Assembly: GCA_001179505.1 (NCBI GenBank)
Contig: CDMY01000385.1
Location: 1 to 64,000, forward strand
Direction of reading: 5' to 3'
Source of the DNA: Vitrella brassicaformis
Taxonomy: Eukaryota > Sar > Vitrellaceae
Length of the DNA stretch: 64,000 nucleotides
The position numbers and the translations under genes are program-made. The notes beneath the pieces are model-generated. The model did not search any database. It was given only the letters and a program-made list of their open reading frames with translations, and had not been told where the DNA came from. Of the stretch, positions 24,601 through 36,851 are shown in pieces (the stretch's first letter is position 1; each line of letters begins with the position of its first letter).

Positions 24601-27600
24601 ATGATAGGAGCCGGGAGCATGGCGGCAGCAAGGGACGAACTGCAGGTAATGTGCACAATGTCATTCTACCGTCTAGGGAATTGTATTGTCATCGGTTGAA
24701 CCCATCGCTTTGCTGGTGCTGACAGTCTGGCGCGTCGTCCATGGACGAAGCCAACATTGACGAGCTGCTCAATGAGCTGGCTGCAGGTCAATCAATCAAT
24801 CAGACCACACCACAGGGATCAAACCCATGGCCGGACACTCTCTCCTCTTTTCTCAGATGCGCCAGGCGACGACAGCCCATCGGCAGCCGGCCATTCGCGC
24901 GGCGCGGGCAGGCACGCCCACAAAAGGAAGGAGCCATCGCCCAGACCCAAGGAGCCCGATGCTGATGCCGCAAAGGCATCAGAGCCCCCCGCCCCTACTT
25001 CTGCTGCCGTTCCGGTCACCCTGACAGCTTCCCTTACCAAGAAGCGGTCCGACGACTCGTTCACGTCGGACCTCATCGCATCCGCAGAGGGCAAGAAGCA
25101 CGAGCCACCCAAGCCCAGCGGCCGTCTGGAGGTCCCGCCTGCAAGCGGCCGGCCGATGTCCGAGAGCTCGGAGGACTCCATGGCGCTGCCCAAGTCGCTG
25201 CAGGCGACGGCTGGCACGGCCATAGCGAGGGAGGAGAGCGACGACGAGGATGAGGACCTGCAGAGATGGCGGCAGGTGGCGCAGGAGGCCACTCAGCGCA
25301 CCGAGCCGCCAACCGTGCCACAGCCACCAGCACAGAGGATCGAGGTTTCGGCCGGCCACATGGCTGTCAGGCAGGAGGCGCCGTCTCCTGCCAGCGGGAA
25401 AGGCGGCAGTGGGCCACCGACTGGACGTAAGGCGGAGCCGTCCCAGCCGATTTCGCGAAGACGGTCCTCAGACGCCATGGCTGGCGTGCAGAGGGGGCAG
25501 CAGAGCGGTGGCGCCGGGAAAGAGAAGGAGAAGGAGGACACGGCGGCGCCCAAGAAGCGTTTGCACATTGTGCCCAAGGGGATGGGGGAGGGGCCACCAC
25601 CGACGCCACCACCAGCGTCGGCAACGGCTGAGGAAGCGGACACTTCCCCTGCCCCTGCCCCTTCCCCTGCCCCTGCTGATGCCCACTCTGCCCAGCCGGC
25701 CGTCGCCAAGCAAGAGGAGGAGCCGCTGCCCGCCATTGCAGCGATATCGGCTGATAGAGGTGCCGAGTTCATTCCCCCAAGTGGCTCGCTGCCGCCCCAC
25801 TTGCGCGACTTCGACCGGGTGACGCAGCAGGTGATAGCTTCGGTGCTGAGCGACCCGATGATGAGGGAGGGCGGTGAAGGCGACAATGATGCCTCGACGG
25901 CCGATGTGGTGGCGGAGGGGTCACCTGCCAGGTGTGTCATGAAGCTGCGGAGGGCCCTCATGGCATACCAGGAGCTGCTCGAGGTGAGATGCGAAACATC
26001 CACACGTACACACATACATCAGCCTCTTCCGGGAGGTTCTTCCTCCTTCCTCCTTGTTGCAGGCGGCGCACCGGTCCATCAGCCACCTGCAGTCGACCGT
26101 GGCCGACCAGCACCGCCAGCTGTGCGCTGCGGGGCGGAAGGTGGACAGGCTGACGGCCCTGCTGGACCGTGAGCAGCATGCGGGCGAGGGTGTGCGGGGC
26201 GAGAGGGAGCGGCTGATGAAGGAAACCGACGACATGAGACGGCGGCTGGAAGAGGTAAGTGATACGGGTGGGTGGGGAGGTGGGGAGGTGAGTGAAGTGT
26301 TTCGTCATGTCATGTCATGGTGTGGTTCTGGTCCTGGTGTGTGCAGTATGAGAAGGGGCGCGTCGAGCGTGAGCGTGGCGACCAGGAAAAGGACAAACTG
26401 ATAGAGGCACTGGTAGGCAGGCACCTGCACGAATGAGATGAGGAGGAACACAAGTGAGTGCTGTTATATACCCCTCTTGGTTGGTCATGGGTGCGGTGCA
26501 GCGTGGGCGTCTGTCCGACCACGAGAAGACCATCGCCATACTGCGGAAGGAACAACACTCAGCCGTGAGGATGCAAAGGCACCCAATCGGTTGTTGGTGG
26601 ATGTGATGTGTGGGTGGCTTGGCATGGTGCACTCACTCAGGTGAATGAGCTGCAGCTGCGGCAGGACGAGATCAGCCGCCTCATGCGCCAATTCGCAGAC
26701 ACCAAAAAGGAAGCCATCGATCTCTCACAAGAGGTCCGTATCCCAAACAACACAAACCCGCACACGTGCACACACAGACAGACACCTGCAGTGCACGTCT
26801 TCTCATCACTGCTCTGCTCAGCTGTCGGTGATGCGTTCCCAATACGGCCCGCCCCTCCGCCCCCCCTCTCCATCTCCTTCTCCCTCCCCACCCCAAGGCG
26901 ACATGGACGTGACGCAGTACTGCGGGCCCATTCCCGAGGGTGCGGAGGAGCTGGCGGCAGAGGTGGCCACCCTACGGGCCTGTCTGGCGCTCAAGGACAT
27001 GGACCTTGACGCGGCCTACCAGCGGTGCGGGGTGTATGAGGAGCGCATGGCCGACTACCGTACCGCACTTGGGGAGATCGAGCCGAGCCACCCACTCCTC
27101 ACAGATGACTTGCAGGCTAGACAGGTAGGCGTGGGAGGGCAACGGGCGGTATGTGAGAAGTGAACGTGTGTGCCTGTGCGCCAGGTGTTGAGGGAGCCAG
27201 TGAGTAGTGGGGACGGTCTGGGTGGTGCGGGGGCTATTGTGGATCGCAGCATGGGGGTGCCTGAGCTGCCCGAGGATGAGCATGACGGCGGTAGACAGCA
27301 GCAGCTGGACAGAAGGGAGTCCATGCCGTGGGAGACACTAGTCAGTCCATCCATCTGCACACCACACACAATCGATCGATGCACATGTCATAGATGCCGT
27401 GTGTGTGGTTGTGGTTGTGGTGCGTGTGTGTCTGTGTGCAGGTCCGTTCTCTCCTGTCCTGGGCAGAGGTGCACCAGTCGATGGCTCAGCTGAAGGATGA
27501 GATCAGGCGGCTGCACGACCGGCAGCAGCGGCAGGCGCAGATGCTCAGCAAGATACAGCCATACCTGCCCGGCAACAAATCGCAAGCCGCGACCGCACAG

Positions 27601-28009
27601 AAGGACGCTGACGTCTCAGTAAGCAGCATCCACCCACACATGCGCACGAGATCGATCACCAACACATACATAAGTCTTTCTCCGTGTGTTGTGTGGTGTT
27701 GTGTGGAGTCAGACTCAACTGAGTGAGCTGCGTGGGGCTCTTCGCGAGAAGTCTGTAGCCATGGAGGAGGCTGAGCAGCGTGTGGAGGCGGCGGCCTTTC
27801 TCGCAACCAAAGAAGACCTGCAGGTGGGGGCATCCCGCTGATGCTCATGTCCGACGGCTGATGTGTTTGTGTGTGGGGTGGGGTGCCCCCGTCAGGAAGC
27901 CCGACTGGAGGTGGAGCGGCTGATGCCGACCCTGCCGCCGGCGATACTGCGGTTGATGCAGCCGAAGCTGCACACCATCATGCAGAACAAGAGCTACGCC
28001 AGGGGCTGA
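24601..28009 (+). CDS. Coiled-coil protein with a long disordered N-terminal half
   Basis: Twelve exons, 24601-24645, 24726-24786, 24857-25983, 26063-26254, 26347-26412, 26502-26564, 26641-26733, 26822-27124, 27185-27340, 27442-27618, 27713-27823 and 27896-28009, give 835 residues. The family was not recognised. After a short acidic helix (MDEANIDELLNELAAD) come about 350 disordered residues rich in Pro, Ser, Glu and Lys, including the repeat PAPAPSPAPADA. From about residue 375, HLRDFDRVTQQVIASVL leads into a coiled-coil spread over many small phase-0 exons (for example LIEAL, ILRKEQHSA, LQLRQDEISRLMRQFADTKKE, QLKDEIRRLHDRQQRQAQM). The C-terminus reads LMPTLPPAILRLMQPKLHTI. ATG 24619 is an alternative start. 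Such proteins are often cytoskeletal, basal-body or scaffold components; this is inference only. Confidence 0.8.
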
Positions 28010-28574
28010 CTGGCTGAAGCATAGGGGCCTGTGAGCGTGTGCATATGTCAATCGACTCATTCATGATGGCATGGCCTGCAATGATATCACTCAGCAAATT
28101 TGCTGTGTGACGTGATGGGCGAACCACCAACGAGTCTTTCTTTCATGACAGTCCCTGACTGACTGAATGAACGAACATGTGGTGTGTAGCCATGTCTCTC
28201 TCGGTTCACACACACGGAACGACATCGACAGACAGAGCTCAATTAATGCAAAAAATAACCAACCCCGTTCCTCTTGTATTATCTACTTACTGAACGGTCG
28301 GCAACAAGAGAGGGCAGACAGTAGTACTACTGTGTTCTACTCGTGGGCGGCCAGTTGCCCCTCCCGGCACAGATAAAGATAGAAGGGCGCCCAACGAGCC
28401 ATTCAGGCAGCTAAGCTACGAAAGCGACACCTACCTACCTACGTTGGAAGAGAAGATATGTATGCAATAGCAAGAGGGGCAATGAATGAGACCAGACCGT
28501 CCAGACCAGACAAAGACGGATTACCCCCCAAATCAGGAAGGAGGACAGCTACAAAGACGTCATGAATTCATCAA
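28010..28574. other. Convergent intergenic spacer
   Basis: Between the stops of the coiled-coil gene and the giant secreted-protein gene. AT content is higher than in the surroundings. No exon or RNA gene was recognised. Confidence 0.5.
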
Positions 28575-31500
28575 TTACAGCGCAGCATAGACCAGCCCGG
28601 CCAGCCCCACGAGCACCGCCGACGCCACCTGCGTGCGGCTGGCGGCCGACTTCTTCTTGCCCTCCTCTTGCTGCTGTTGGACGCTCTCGAGCAAGCCGCC
28701 TGTGGTGTCAGTGGTGCCGGTGCCCTCGGACTCGTTCTGCTGGTCGATGACCTCATCCACGGCCTGCTTTGTGGCCTCCTCTGCCGTGACGTCCACACTG
28801 CCGACCTCGGCATGCCGGTCGACCGTGGCGGACTCGTCCAGCTTGCCGGCGTCCTTTTGGACCTGCACCACCTCCTCGATCAGACTCTCAACCGCCTCAC
28901 ACAACGTGTCGGCACTTGTGGTGGCCGTGTCCCACGCTGCCACACGACTGCACACACACACAGACAGGGATGAGAGAGAGAGAGAGGGAGACATGAGTCT
29001 CAGCCTCCTTGTGTTGGTTGGTTTGTTGGGTGCTGACCGAATGGCGAAGTAGACCTGGCCTTCGGCCATCTTGCCGCACACCTGCTTGCTCTCCACCGTC
29101 AGCGTCTGGCCAGTGGGAGTGAGCCGGGTCGTCCCGTCAGTCGTGCTCTTGACAGCCAGGTCCACCATCGGGAAGGTCACCTCGTCGACGGGGATGGTGT
29201 CGTCGACGTTCAGGCAGCCGTCCACCTCGCCCACGATGTCGCCGCCCTCCACATCCAGCCGCACGCCAGACAAGGCCAGCACCTGACCCACGACCTTGTC
29301 AGCGGCATTCGACACGTACGAGTAGCACGCAGCCGTCTCCGCCACTGCCTCCTGCTGGAGACGACGACGCGCCGTCGTGTTGGAGGCCGTGTCAGCTGTC
29401 GTGTTGGAAGTGCCTGATGCGGGGGGTGCGGCGGTGGTGGCGGCCGCTGTGGGAGCCGACGTCACTGTGTTGGTGTCTGTGGTGGTCGTGTTGGTGTTGG
29501 TGTTGGCGTTGTTAGCCGAGGATCCTGTGGCCGAGTTCGGGTCGATGCCCGCTCCACCGCCAGTGGCGATGCCGGACGACTCTGCGGACACCTCAGCCGT
29601 GCACAGGCCCTCACAGTCGATGTCGTCGCCGCTGATCGACAGATCCGCGCCGGACGTTGTAAGCGCCACGTCCTCGCCCTGTACAATCGTCTCTTTCTGC
29701 ACAGATGCACGCACACACACAGGTGCGTTTCCATGCGATACTACCACAGAGCTTGTTGTTGGCTCGGCTCACGAGGAGTTGGAAGAGGGGTGTCTCGAGT
29801 TTCCTGTCGCTGCTGAGGCACTCGGTGTTGTTGAAGCCGCAGTTGCAGCTGATGACGTCGAGGTTCACGGCCTGACGGGCTGTCTTGCACTGAGCATATG
29901 TCTCCCTGGCGTCACTGCCGACAGACCTGCACAGAACAAGACGGAACAGGCGCACGAATGGACCAGTCCCGTGCGGTGTGCGTGTGGCGGTCTTACTGGA
30001 TGGCGTCGTCGAGTTTCTCCGTCGCTCGCCAGATGTCTATATTCTGGACCATGGCGTTGGCCGCTGTGTACCTGACATACACACGTCAATGCAATCTGTA
30101 ACTCAAGCACCGCGTGTTGCTCTCTTCTTGTAGTTGCGTACTGAGGGGTGATCCACTGTCTGGTTCGGATGATCGTGCCGCTCTCCTGCCAGATGCCAGC
30201 GTGCATCCACCTGAAGACCGGCGCCATGCCGGCCTTGGCGCCGCATGACCTGCAGTTGGCGGCCGTCTCCTGCCAGGCGAAGTCCCACTCGTATCGGCAC
30301 TGGCCGTTGGGCAGCACGTGACGGCAGCATCGCATCACCGCAGGGTCCTCGAGGCACTCGCCGCGGGTGGCCCTCTGCTTGTAGAGGTACCCATCAGGCT
30401 GCACCATGGCACACTGCTCGGTAGTGAGGACGAGGCGCTTTCTCTCCTCCCAGGAGATGTGCACGCCCTCGCCGCCCATCATGTGGTCCATGGCTGGGTC
30501 ATGATGCTTGTCGTCACCATGGCCGCCCGTGGCGCTGTTCGGATCGTTGGGGTCCGTCAGGTCGGCCTTGGGATCACCGGGGAAGGGGCTGCCGCCGGGC
30601 GGTGGGGAGCCGCCGAACTCGCAGAACGGCTCGCTGCCGTCCTCGCACTGGCCAGTGCTCGTGGGCTCCTGGCCATTGGGGCAGACAGGCTTGCCGCCGT
30701 CCCTCTTGCAACTCTCGGCATCCATCCCGCCAGGGAATGGCGAGCCGCCGGGGAAGGGGCTGCCACCCTGGTTGTTAATGGTGGTGGTGGTGCCAGTCTG
30801 CAGGCGGCGATTGGACGGGGTGTAGACGGGTTGCCACTGCACACAGACAGAATGGGAGGCAGAGAGTGATGGTGGACGCCTACTGCGTGGCAGCCAGGTT
30901 ACCTCAGCCATGGCTTTGAGGAATGGTTTGCAGAAGGTAGATGCGGTAGACTGCAGGCGGCGAGCGTAGTTGATGTCCTTGACGGGCACGACGCAGTACT
31001 CGAACTTGGCGCAGTCGCCGTCACATCTGGACGTGCACTTCTCCGGCACAGTTTTTGTCAGCTCCCACTCTCTCTCAACAACATCATCCATGCACTTCTT
31101 TATGAGGTCGGTGCACCTCCTGGTTGATTGAGGACATCAGAATGAGCACAGAGAGGGATGCCGACCGCTTCTCTTACTCACTCACCCGGTAATGTCCTTG
31201 AGCTTCACCGGGTCGCTCTCGACTGCGCCTGGGCGGAACTCTTCCCCACAGACAATCATGAGAGGGTAGAAAGTCATGATCTGGCAGTTCACTGAGACAC
31301 AAAGCACAGCCACGAGTATACAATCCTTACACGTCTACATTATGTGTCATCCAGCTTACTTCCGCAGTCTTCGTCTTGGATGTTGCACTGCGAGATGAGC
31401 CTGAGGATTTCGGTGTCACCGTCCTCCCAGCCCTCGAGAATGCACTCGCCGCAGTCCTCAGTGCACTCCTCAGCGAAGTTGGGGATGACCATCTCGTTGT

Positions 31501-34500
31501 AGAACCGCCGGCGCTCGTCAAGGCTCGTGGCATACCAGTCGTCGGGGTAGATCTCGTCGTCATTGTCATCATAATCATCGTGGTGATCGTCGTGGTGGCC
31601 GTGGTCCCAGAAGAACGGCCAGCACTGGTGCTCGTAGTCGTCGAAATGATGCTCATGGTGATGCCAGTCGTCGACCCGCTCTCCCGGATAAAGCTACACA
31701 GGGAACGGAAACAGCAAAAGCGTTTCCTGTGCGGTGGGTGTGATGGGTGTGATAGTGCTTACGGGTCTGACGCGGCAGCCGAACGAAGGGTGGACGGGGT
31801 CAATCATGAATTTGTCGACCTCCACACCGGCGGCCTTGAGGGCCTCGGCACTCTCGTGATCCGCCAAGGCACCATAGCACGTGTGCCACTCCCAGTCGTC
31901 CTGCGGAGGCAAAACTGAGACACAGAGAGAGACATGACCCCGTTGACAGCCACATCCAGGCCAGCCATTGTGTATGTCGAGAGACAGACTTACTGCAGAC
32001 ACCGTTGGGGTACTCGTGAGCATTTGCGAACCAATCGTTGCACTCGCCTTGCGCCTCGCACTGCTCCTTGGTGAGACACTTGACGTGCTGCACATGGCAT
32101 CCGAGACGACGCTGGTAGGGGTTGCCGCCACACTGCGCCCATCCGCCCTGGAAGTCCTCGCAGCTCACAAGCTCGAATGGCGATGTGCACGAGCCGCTGT
32201 CGTCGACGTCCGTGTAGCACTGCTTGTCCTCGGGCTCCCAGAAGCCACCAGCCGTCGTGCATGTCGACTCACCGGTGGCACCGAGCCGCACGGTGGCTGA
32301 CAGCTTGTAGACGCACGTCTTGCCGGCGTTGGCATCGTGGCAGGAGTCCCAGTGGCCGCACTTCTGGCAGTCCCGGTTGCAGCCCTTGGTGGCCGCGCAC
32401 TCTGTGGCGTCCGTGATGAAGGGGTCAAGCGAACACTCGCCGGCATTGCACTTGGCCTCCGTCTCAAACTTCGGCTCCTTCCAACCGCGATTGCCTGTGA
32501 CAAGAAGAACACACGACACCATACATGTCTCGCCCATGTGTGGGTGTGTCGATCGATGGTCTAGCGGAGAGTTGCCTCACTGTTGAATTCGACGAAGCCG
32601 AACTCGTCGTTGCAAATCCAGTCCTCCTCCCTGTAGTCTTCCCATGGGTTGGTGCCTTGCTTGGGGAAGCAGTTGCACGCCATCGCGATCCACGTCTCCT
32701 GCTGCTCCCTACGACCGTCCGAGTGCTCCACCTCCTCCATCTTGCGCACAGTCATTGGATCGTAGACGCACGCCCCGGCCCCGTCGAGGGCCTCCTCGGC
32801 CGCCCACACCCAGACGTGGTCCGTCCCCTCAGGACGCTGGATCTGGCAGAAATTGTGGCGGTCCTGCGTGCCGGCGGGAATCGCCTTCCAGCACTTGCGG
32901 CCGCCGAAACGCTGCTTGCACGTCGATGCTGCGTACCTGCGAGAGAGCGCGTGAGACATGAAAGAGGTCGGTTGGATGTTCTATGGCGTCGTGTCTCCTG
33001 TTGACCAGTCTGGGAGTCCGAACGTCCCAAGGGCGCCGAAGGCAGCAGTGCATATATCGGCTGTCATTTCCTGTCGCTGCAGCATACGAGTAGACGACGT
33101 CACGCCTGCATGAATGGCCAAACCCACGTCAAATGAGCAGGGTTGGGACGATGGCCGTCCGGTTACCTGTACCTGTGCTTTCCTTCTGTGCCAGTCTGAT
33201 GCTGGCCTCCTTCTCCATGAGCTCGCTGCCATAGACGGAAGGACAAAATACGTCAAGACACAGTTGCTCAGACCGCACCGTCTCACTGACCGGTATTCCT
33301 TGTCTGCCATGAGGACACGTGCAGGAGCTGCTGTGGTCGGTGGCGGCGGAGATCCGCCTGGGATCGGCGAGCCTGCAGGCTTGGGACTGCTACCAGGCGC
33401 AGGGCTGCCTTGTGCAGTGCCGGGCATCGGAGTGGGACCGGGTGCAGGCGAGCCGATCGGCTGGCCGGCTTGGCCGGGGGATTGCGTGGCGCCGGGGAAG
33501 GGGCTGCCGCCGGTAAATGGGCTGCCGCCGGGCGGTGGGGAGCCGCCGAACTCGCAGAACGGCTCGCTGCCGTCCTCGCACTGGCCAGTGCTCGTGGGCT
33601 CCTGGCCATTGGGGCAGACAGGCTTGCCGCCGTCCCTCTTGCAACTCTCGGCATCCATCCCGCCAGGGAATGGCGAGCCGCCGGCTGCATTGCCACCCTG
33701 GTTGGGCTGGCCACCTTGTGTGGCCGTTCCGCTCTGGTTGGGATCGGTGCCGCCTTGTGTGGCGGTGCCGCCCTGGTTGGGGTCGGGCTTGTTGTCATCT
33801 TTGCCGTCGTCGAAGAATGAGCCGCCGCTGCCCGTTTCGGTGTTCTCATGGTGTGGATTACACCCGTACTTGCAGATGCCATCTCGGGTCAAGGCGAAGT
33901 TCCGCTCGACGGAACACTCAGGGTGACTCTTGCCGTCGGCGTCTGTGCACTGTTTGAACCGATCGGCGCACTCCTGGGGGCTGGACAGACAAAGCAAAAG
34001 CACATGTCTCTCGGTAGTCAATCATTGGTGAGCCGTGGCCGTACCATTCGCAGTGGTGTTGCCAGTCTCCCCATTCGTCGTCACAGCAGTCGATGTTGCT
34101 GCCCAGAATGTCACATTCGGCAGGACGGCGGTGCGGATTGCAGCCTGGTCAGAATCGATCACGGACATACAGACAGTGTGGGGCTTCTGAGCACAGAAGC
34201 CAGACTGACGACTCACCGAAGTAGCAGCTGGACTCGTCGACCCCCTTGCCCCAGAGGTCCATGTCACACTCAGCGTGCTCCTCTGAACACACCCATGAAA
34301 GCAACGGTGACTGCCCAGTCTGCGGCTGGCTGTGTGTCTGTGTCTGTGCGTGAGTGACCTCTGAAGTTTTCCCATCCGCACTTTGTCCCATCGTCATCGG
34401 GGTTGTCCCTCCAGCACTGCTCCTCTTTCTCCTGCACGAGTTTGACGCAGTTGGCGCGGCGCTCAAGGCACTTGAGCGGGCAGGCACAGTCGTGCTCGTC

Positions 34501-36818
34501 ATCAGGGCAGCAGGTGATTGAGCCGTCCTTGCACTCCTGGGGCGGCATCCACGAGCGGCAGCCCCACTTGCAGATGCCCTCCTCAAACCACTCCTTGTTG
34601 ATCTTCCTCGCGCACTTGTTCCAGCTCTCGCCACTTCGCTGGCACTTCTCGAACTGAACACCCCACAGAGGCTCACGAGCTTATGCAGTCATACAGGGGG
34701 ACGTGTTGGCTGACTGACCTCAACTTTGCAGTCCTTGGGACAGGCGCACTGTTCGTCTGCCTCATGGCAGCAGCCGGCCTTAGAGTCGCACACGTCCTGC
34801 GCTGGCTTGATGTCGCGAATCTCACTGCACGCACACACATGTATGCAGAGCAGATCATAGCTTACATCTTCTCGGCGACGCAGGCTGTGTGCCATCCATC
34901 CATCCATCTATCCATCGCCCACCAAGAGGGTTCGCACTCAGGGAAGTCAAAGAGCTGCTTGAACCAGCACTCGTCCTCGACCTTGCCGGTCCACTCATGG
35001 CTGTCTTCACAGGCGTAGACCTGACACACGCGACACGTCAGTCAGGGAGACCAGCACAGCACAGCATGCGTGTCGGCTGGGTGGTCGGGTCGGATGGCTG
35101 ACGTATATATACCTTACTTACCTTGTTGACACATTCCTGTGAGCAGATTCTGGGGCAGTCCTCTCCCTTGTGTGCGTGGCAGGGGAGGTAATCGTGGTTG
35201 CAGCCGAACTGGCAGATGCCCTGCTCAGCCCATTCGCCCTTCTTCTTGTTCTCACACGCCTCCCAGCCCTCCTCGCGCTCGCACTCCCGGAACTTTATGG
35301 CGCACTCACGCGAACACTGGACAAATCAGGCAGGAATGAGTGAATTAACTAACGAATGACAGAATGAGTGCACTCATCACTGCCTGCACTCACGAGGCAT
35401 GGGTTCTCGTGTGTGCAGCAGTCAGGGTATGCCGGAGGGCAGCCATCGAACAGATTGCACCCATCTGTCACACAGAGACACAAAGGAAGGAACACACCAC
35501 ACGCATGGACTCCCTCCCCATCCCTTTGCAGTGCAGTGCACGCCACACTCACTCACTCACTCACTCACTCTTGGGACATTGTGCGAAGGTGCCGCCATTG
35601 AAGTCCTCCAGGCACTTCTGGACGGTATTGTCCTTGAGGCACTCGCGCACGGCGTCATTGCAGTTGGTGTCGCACACGGCCTTCTCCTGGTTGGCGTTGC
35701 ACAGGCCCGAAGCCACTTGCTCCTCATATTTCTGTCGGTACTCCTGCCACGACCCGGCGCCCTCATTCCACTCGCGCAGTACACACTTGTCGCCGCCGAA
35801 GTGGGAGCAGACATCGGTTTGAGCGCCAGGGTCTTTTGTGTAGACGTCTTCGATCCATCCGAAGTGCTGCAGGTTGCAGCCGCCGCCCGGCAGGCGGCAG
35901 GGCTCTGTCTCGGTGCCCTCACGATAGCAGATGCCGGTCTCCGTCACTGGCTTGATGGCATTGGGACCTGTCAGGGTGGGTGAGAGTCAACCAACAAATT
36001 GCACAAAGGCGATGGATGTCGGGCGGCATTGTGCTGTGCTGTGCTGTTGACCTGCTCTGCAGTAAGTCTGGCAGGCAGACTTGTCCAGTGTCCTGTCGAT
36101 GCACCTGAATGCATAAACAAACAAAAGGACGCAATCCACACACATACTTTCTGCGTCTCTGCAATCAGTCGTCCAGTCAGTCTACCAGTGATGTCCGTGG
36201 TTGCCGGCAGAGGCCAGCTCGCCACCAGCACTGCATCAAACAACCACCAATTGGTGCAGACACAATGGATAACTGCATCGATCGATCGAGCAGCTTTAAC
36301 ATTGCTCACTCAGCGCATTTCTGTGCGAGGCACTCCTTAAAGGCCTTCTCCGCCAGCCGCCACGGCTCCACGCCGGGCTCGGGGTTCTTCCGTGCCTCCT
36401 CCTCCTTCTGCCATCGCGCCCGCTCGCACGGCTGGTAGGCCACGCGCCAATCCAGCTCAATCATACATCCACCCGGCTCGTCCAGACGATGGCCTGCATT
36501 TCAAGCCGTGGAGGCACAGAGAGACAGACAGAGACACACATGTATCTGTTAGTTACATGCATGTGAGCTTTGTTGGCTGGTTTGTGTACCGCAGTTGGGG
36601 CAGTCCCGTGGAGCGCAGAATCCATCCACACCCTGCACGCTGCACTCGCTCTCCGATGTGGCCGTGGGGTTCCAGTTGCACACCTTGGGCTCGAGGCACT
36701 CCGCCTCCGTTATCTCAACCTGACGCACAGACGAGTAAGACCCAGTAGAAACCGACTCTCTCCCTATCTCTCTCCCTATCTCTCTCCCTCTCCCCTCTCT
36801 CTCTCTCTCCCTCTCTCC

Positions 36819-36851
<33 letters not shown>

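Noticed and set aside
33114-33926. 270-codon plus-strand open frame inside the giant gene (a similar 183-codon one at 30318-30869)
   Set aside because: Antisense to high-GC Gly/Pro-rich exons; composition is the mirror of the real frame and there is no splice or start context.
34860-34923. Alternative end of exon 21 of the giant gene at 34866
   Set aside because: Same phase and a good donor, but the added residues are MDRWMDGW-type translation of a GGAT repeat typical of introns here. Kept only as an alternative.
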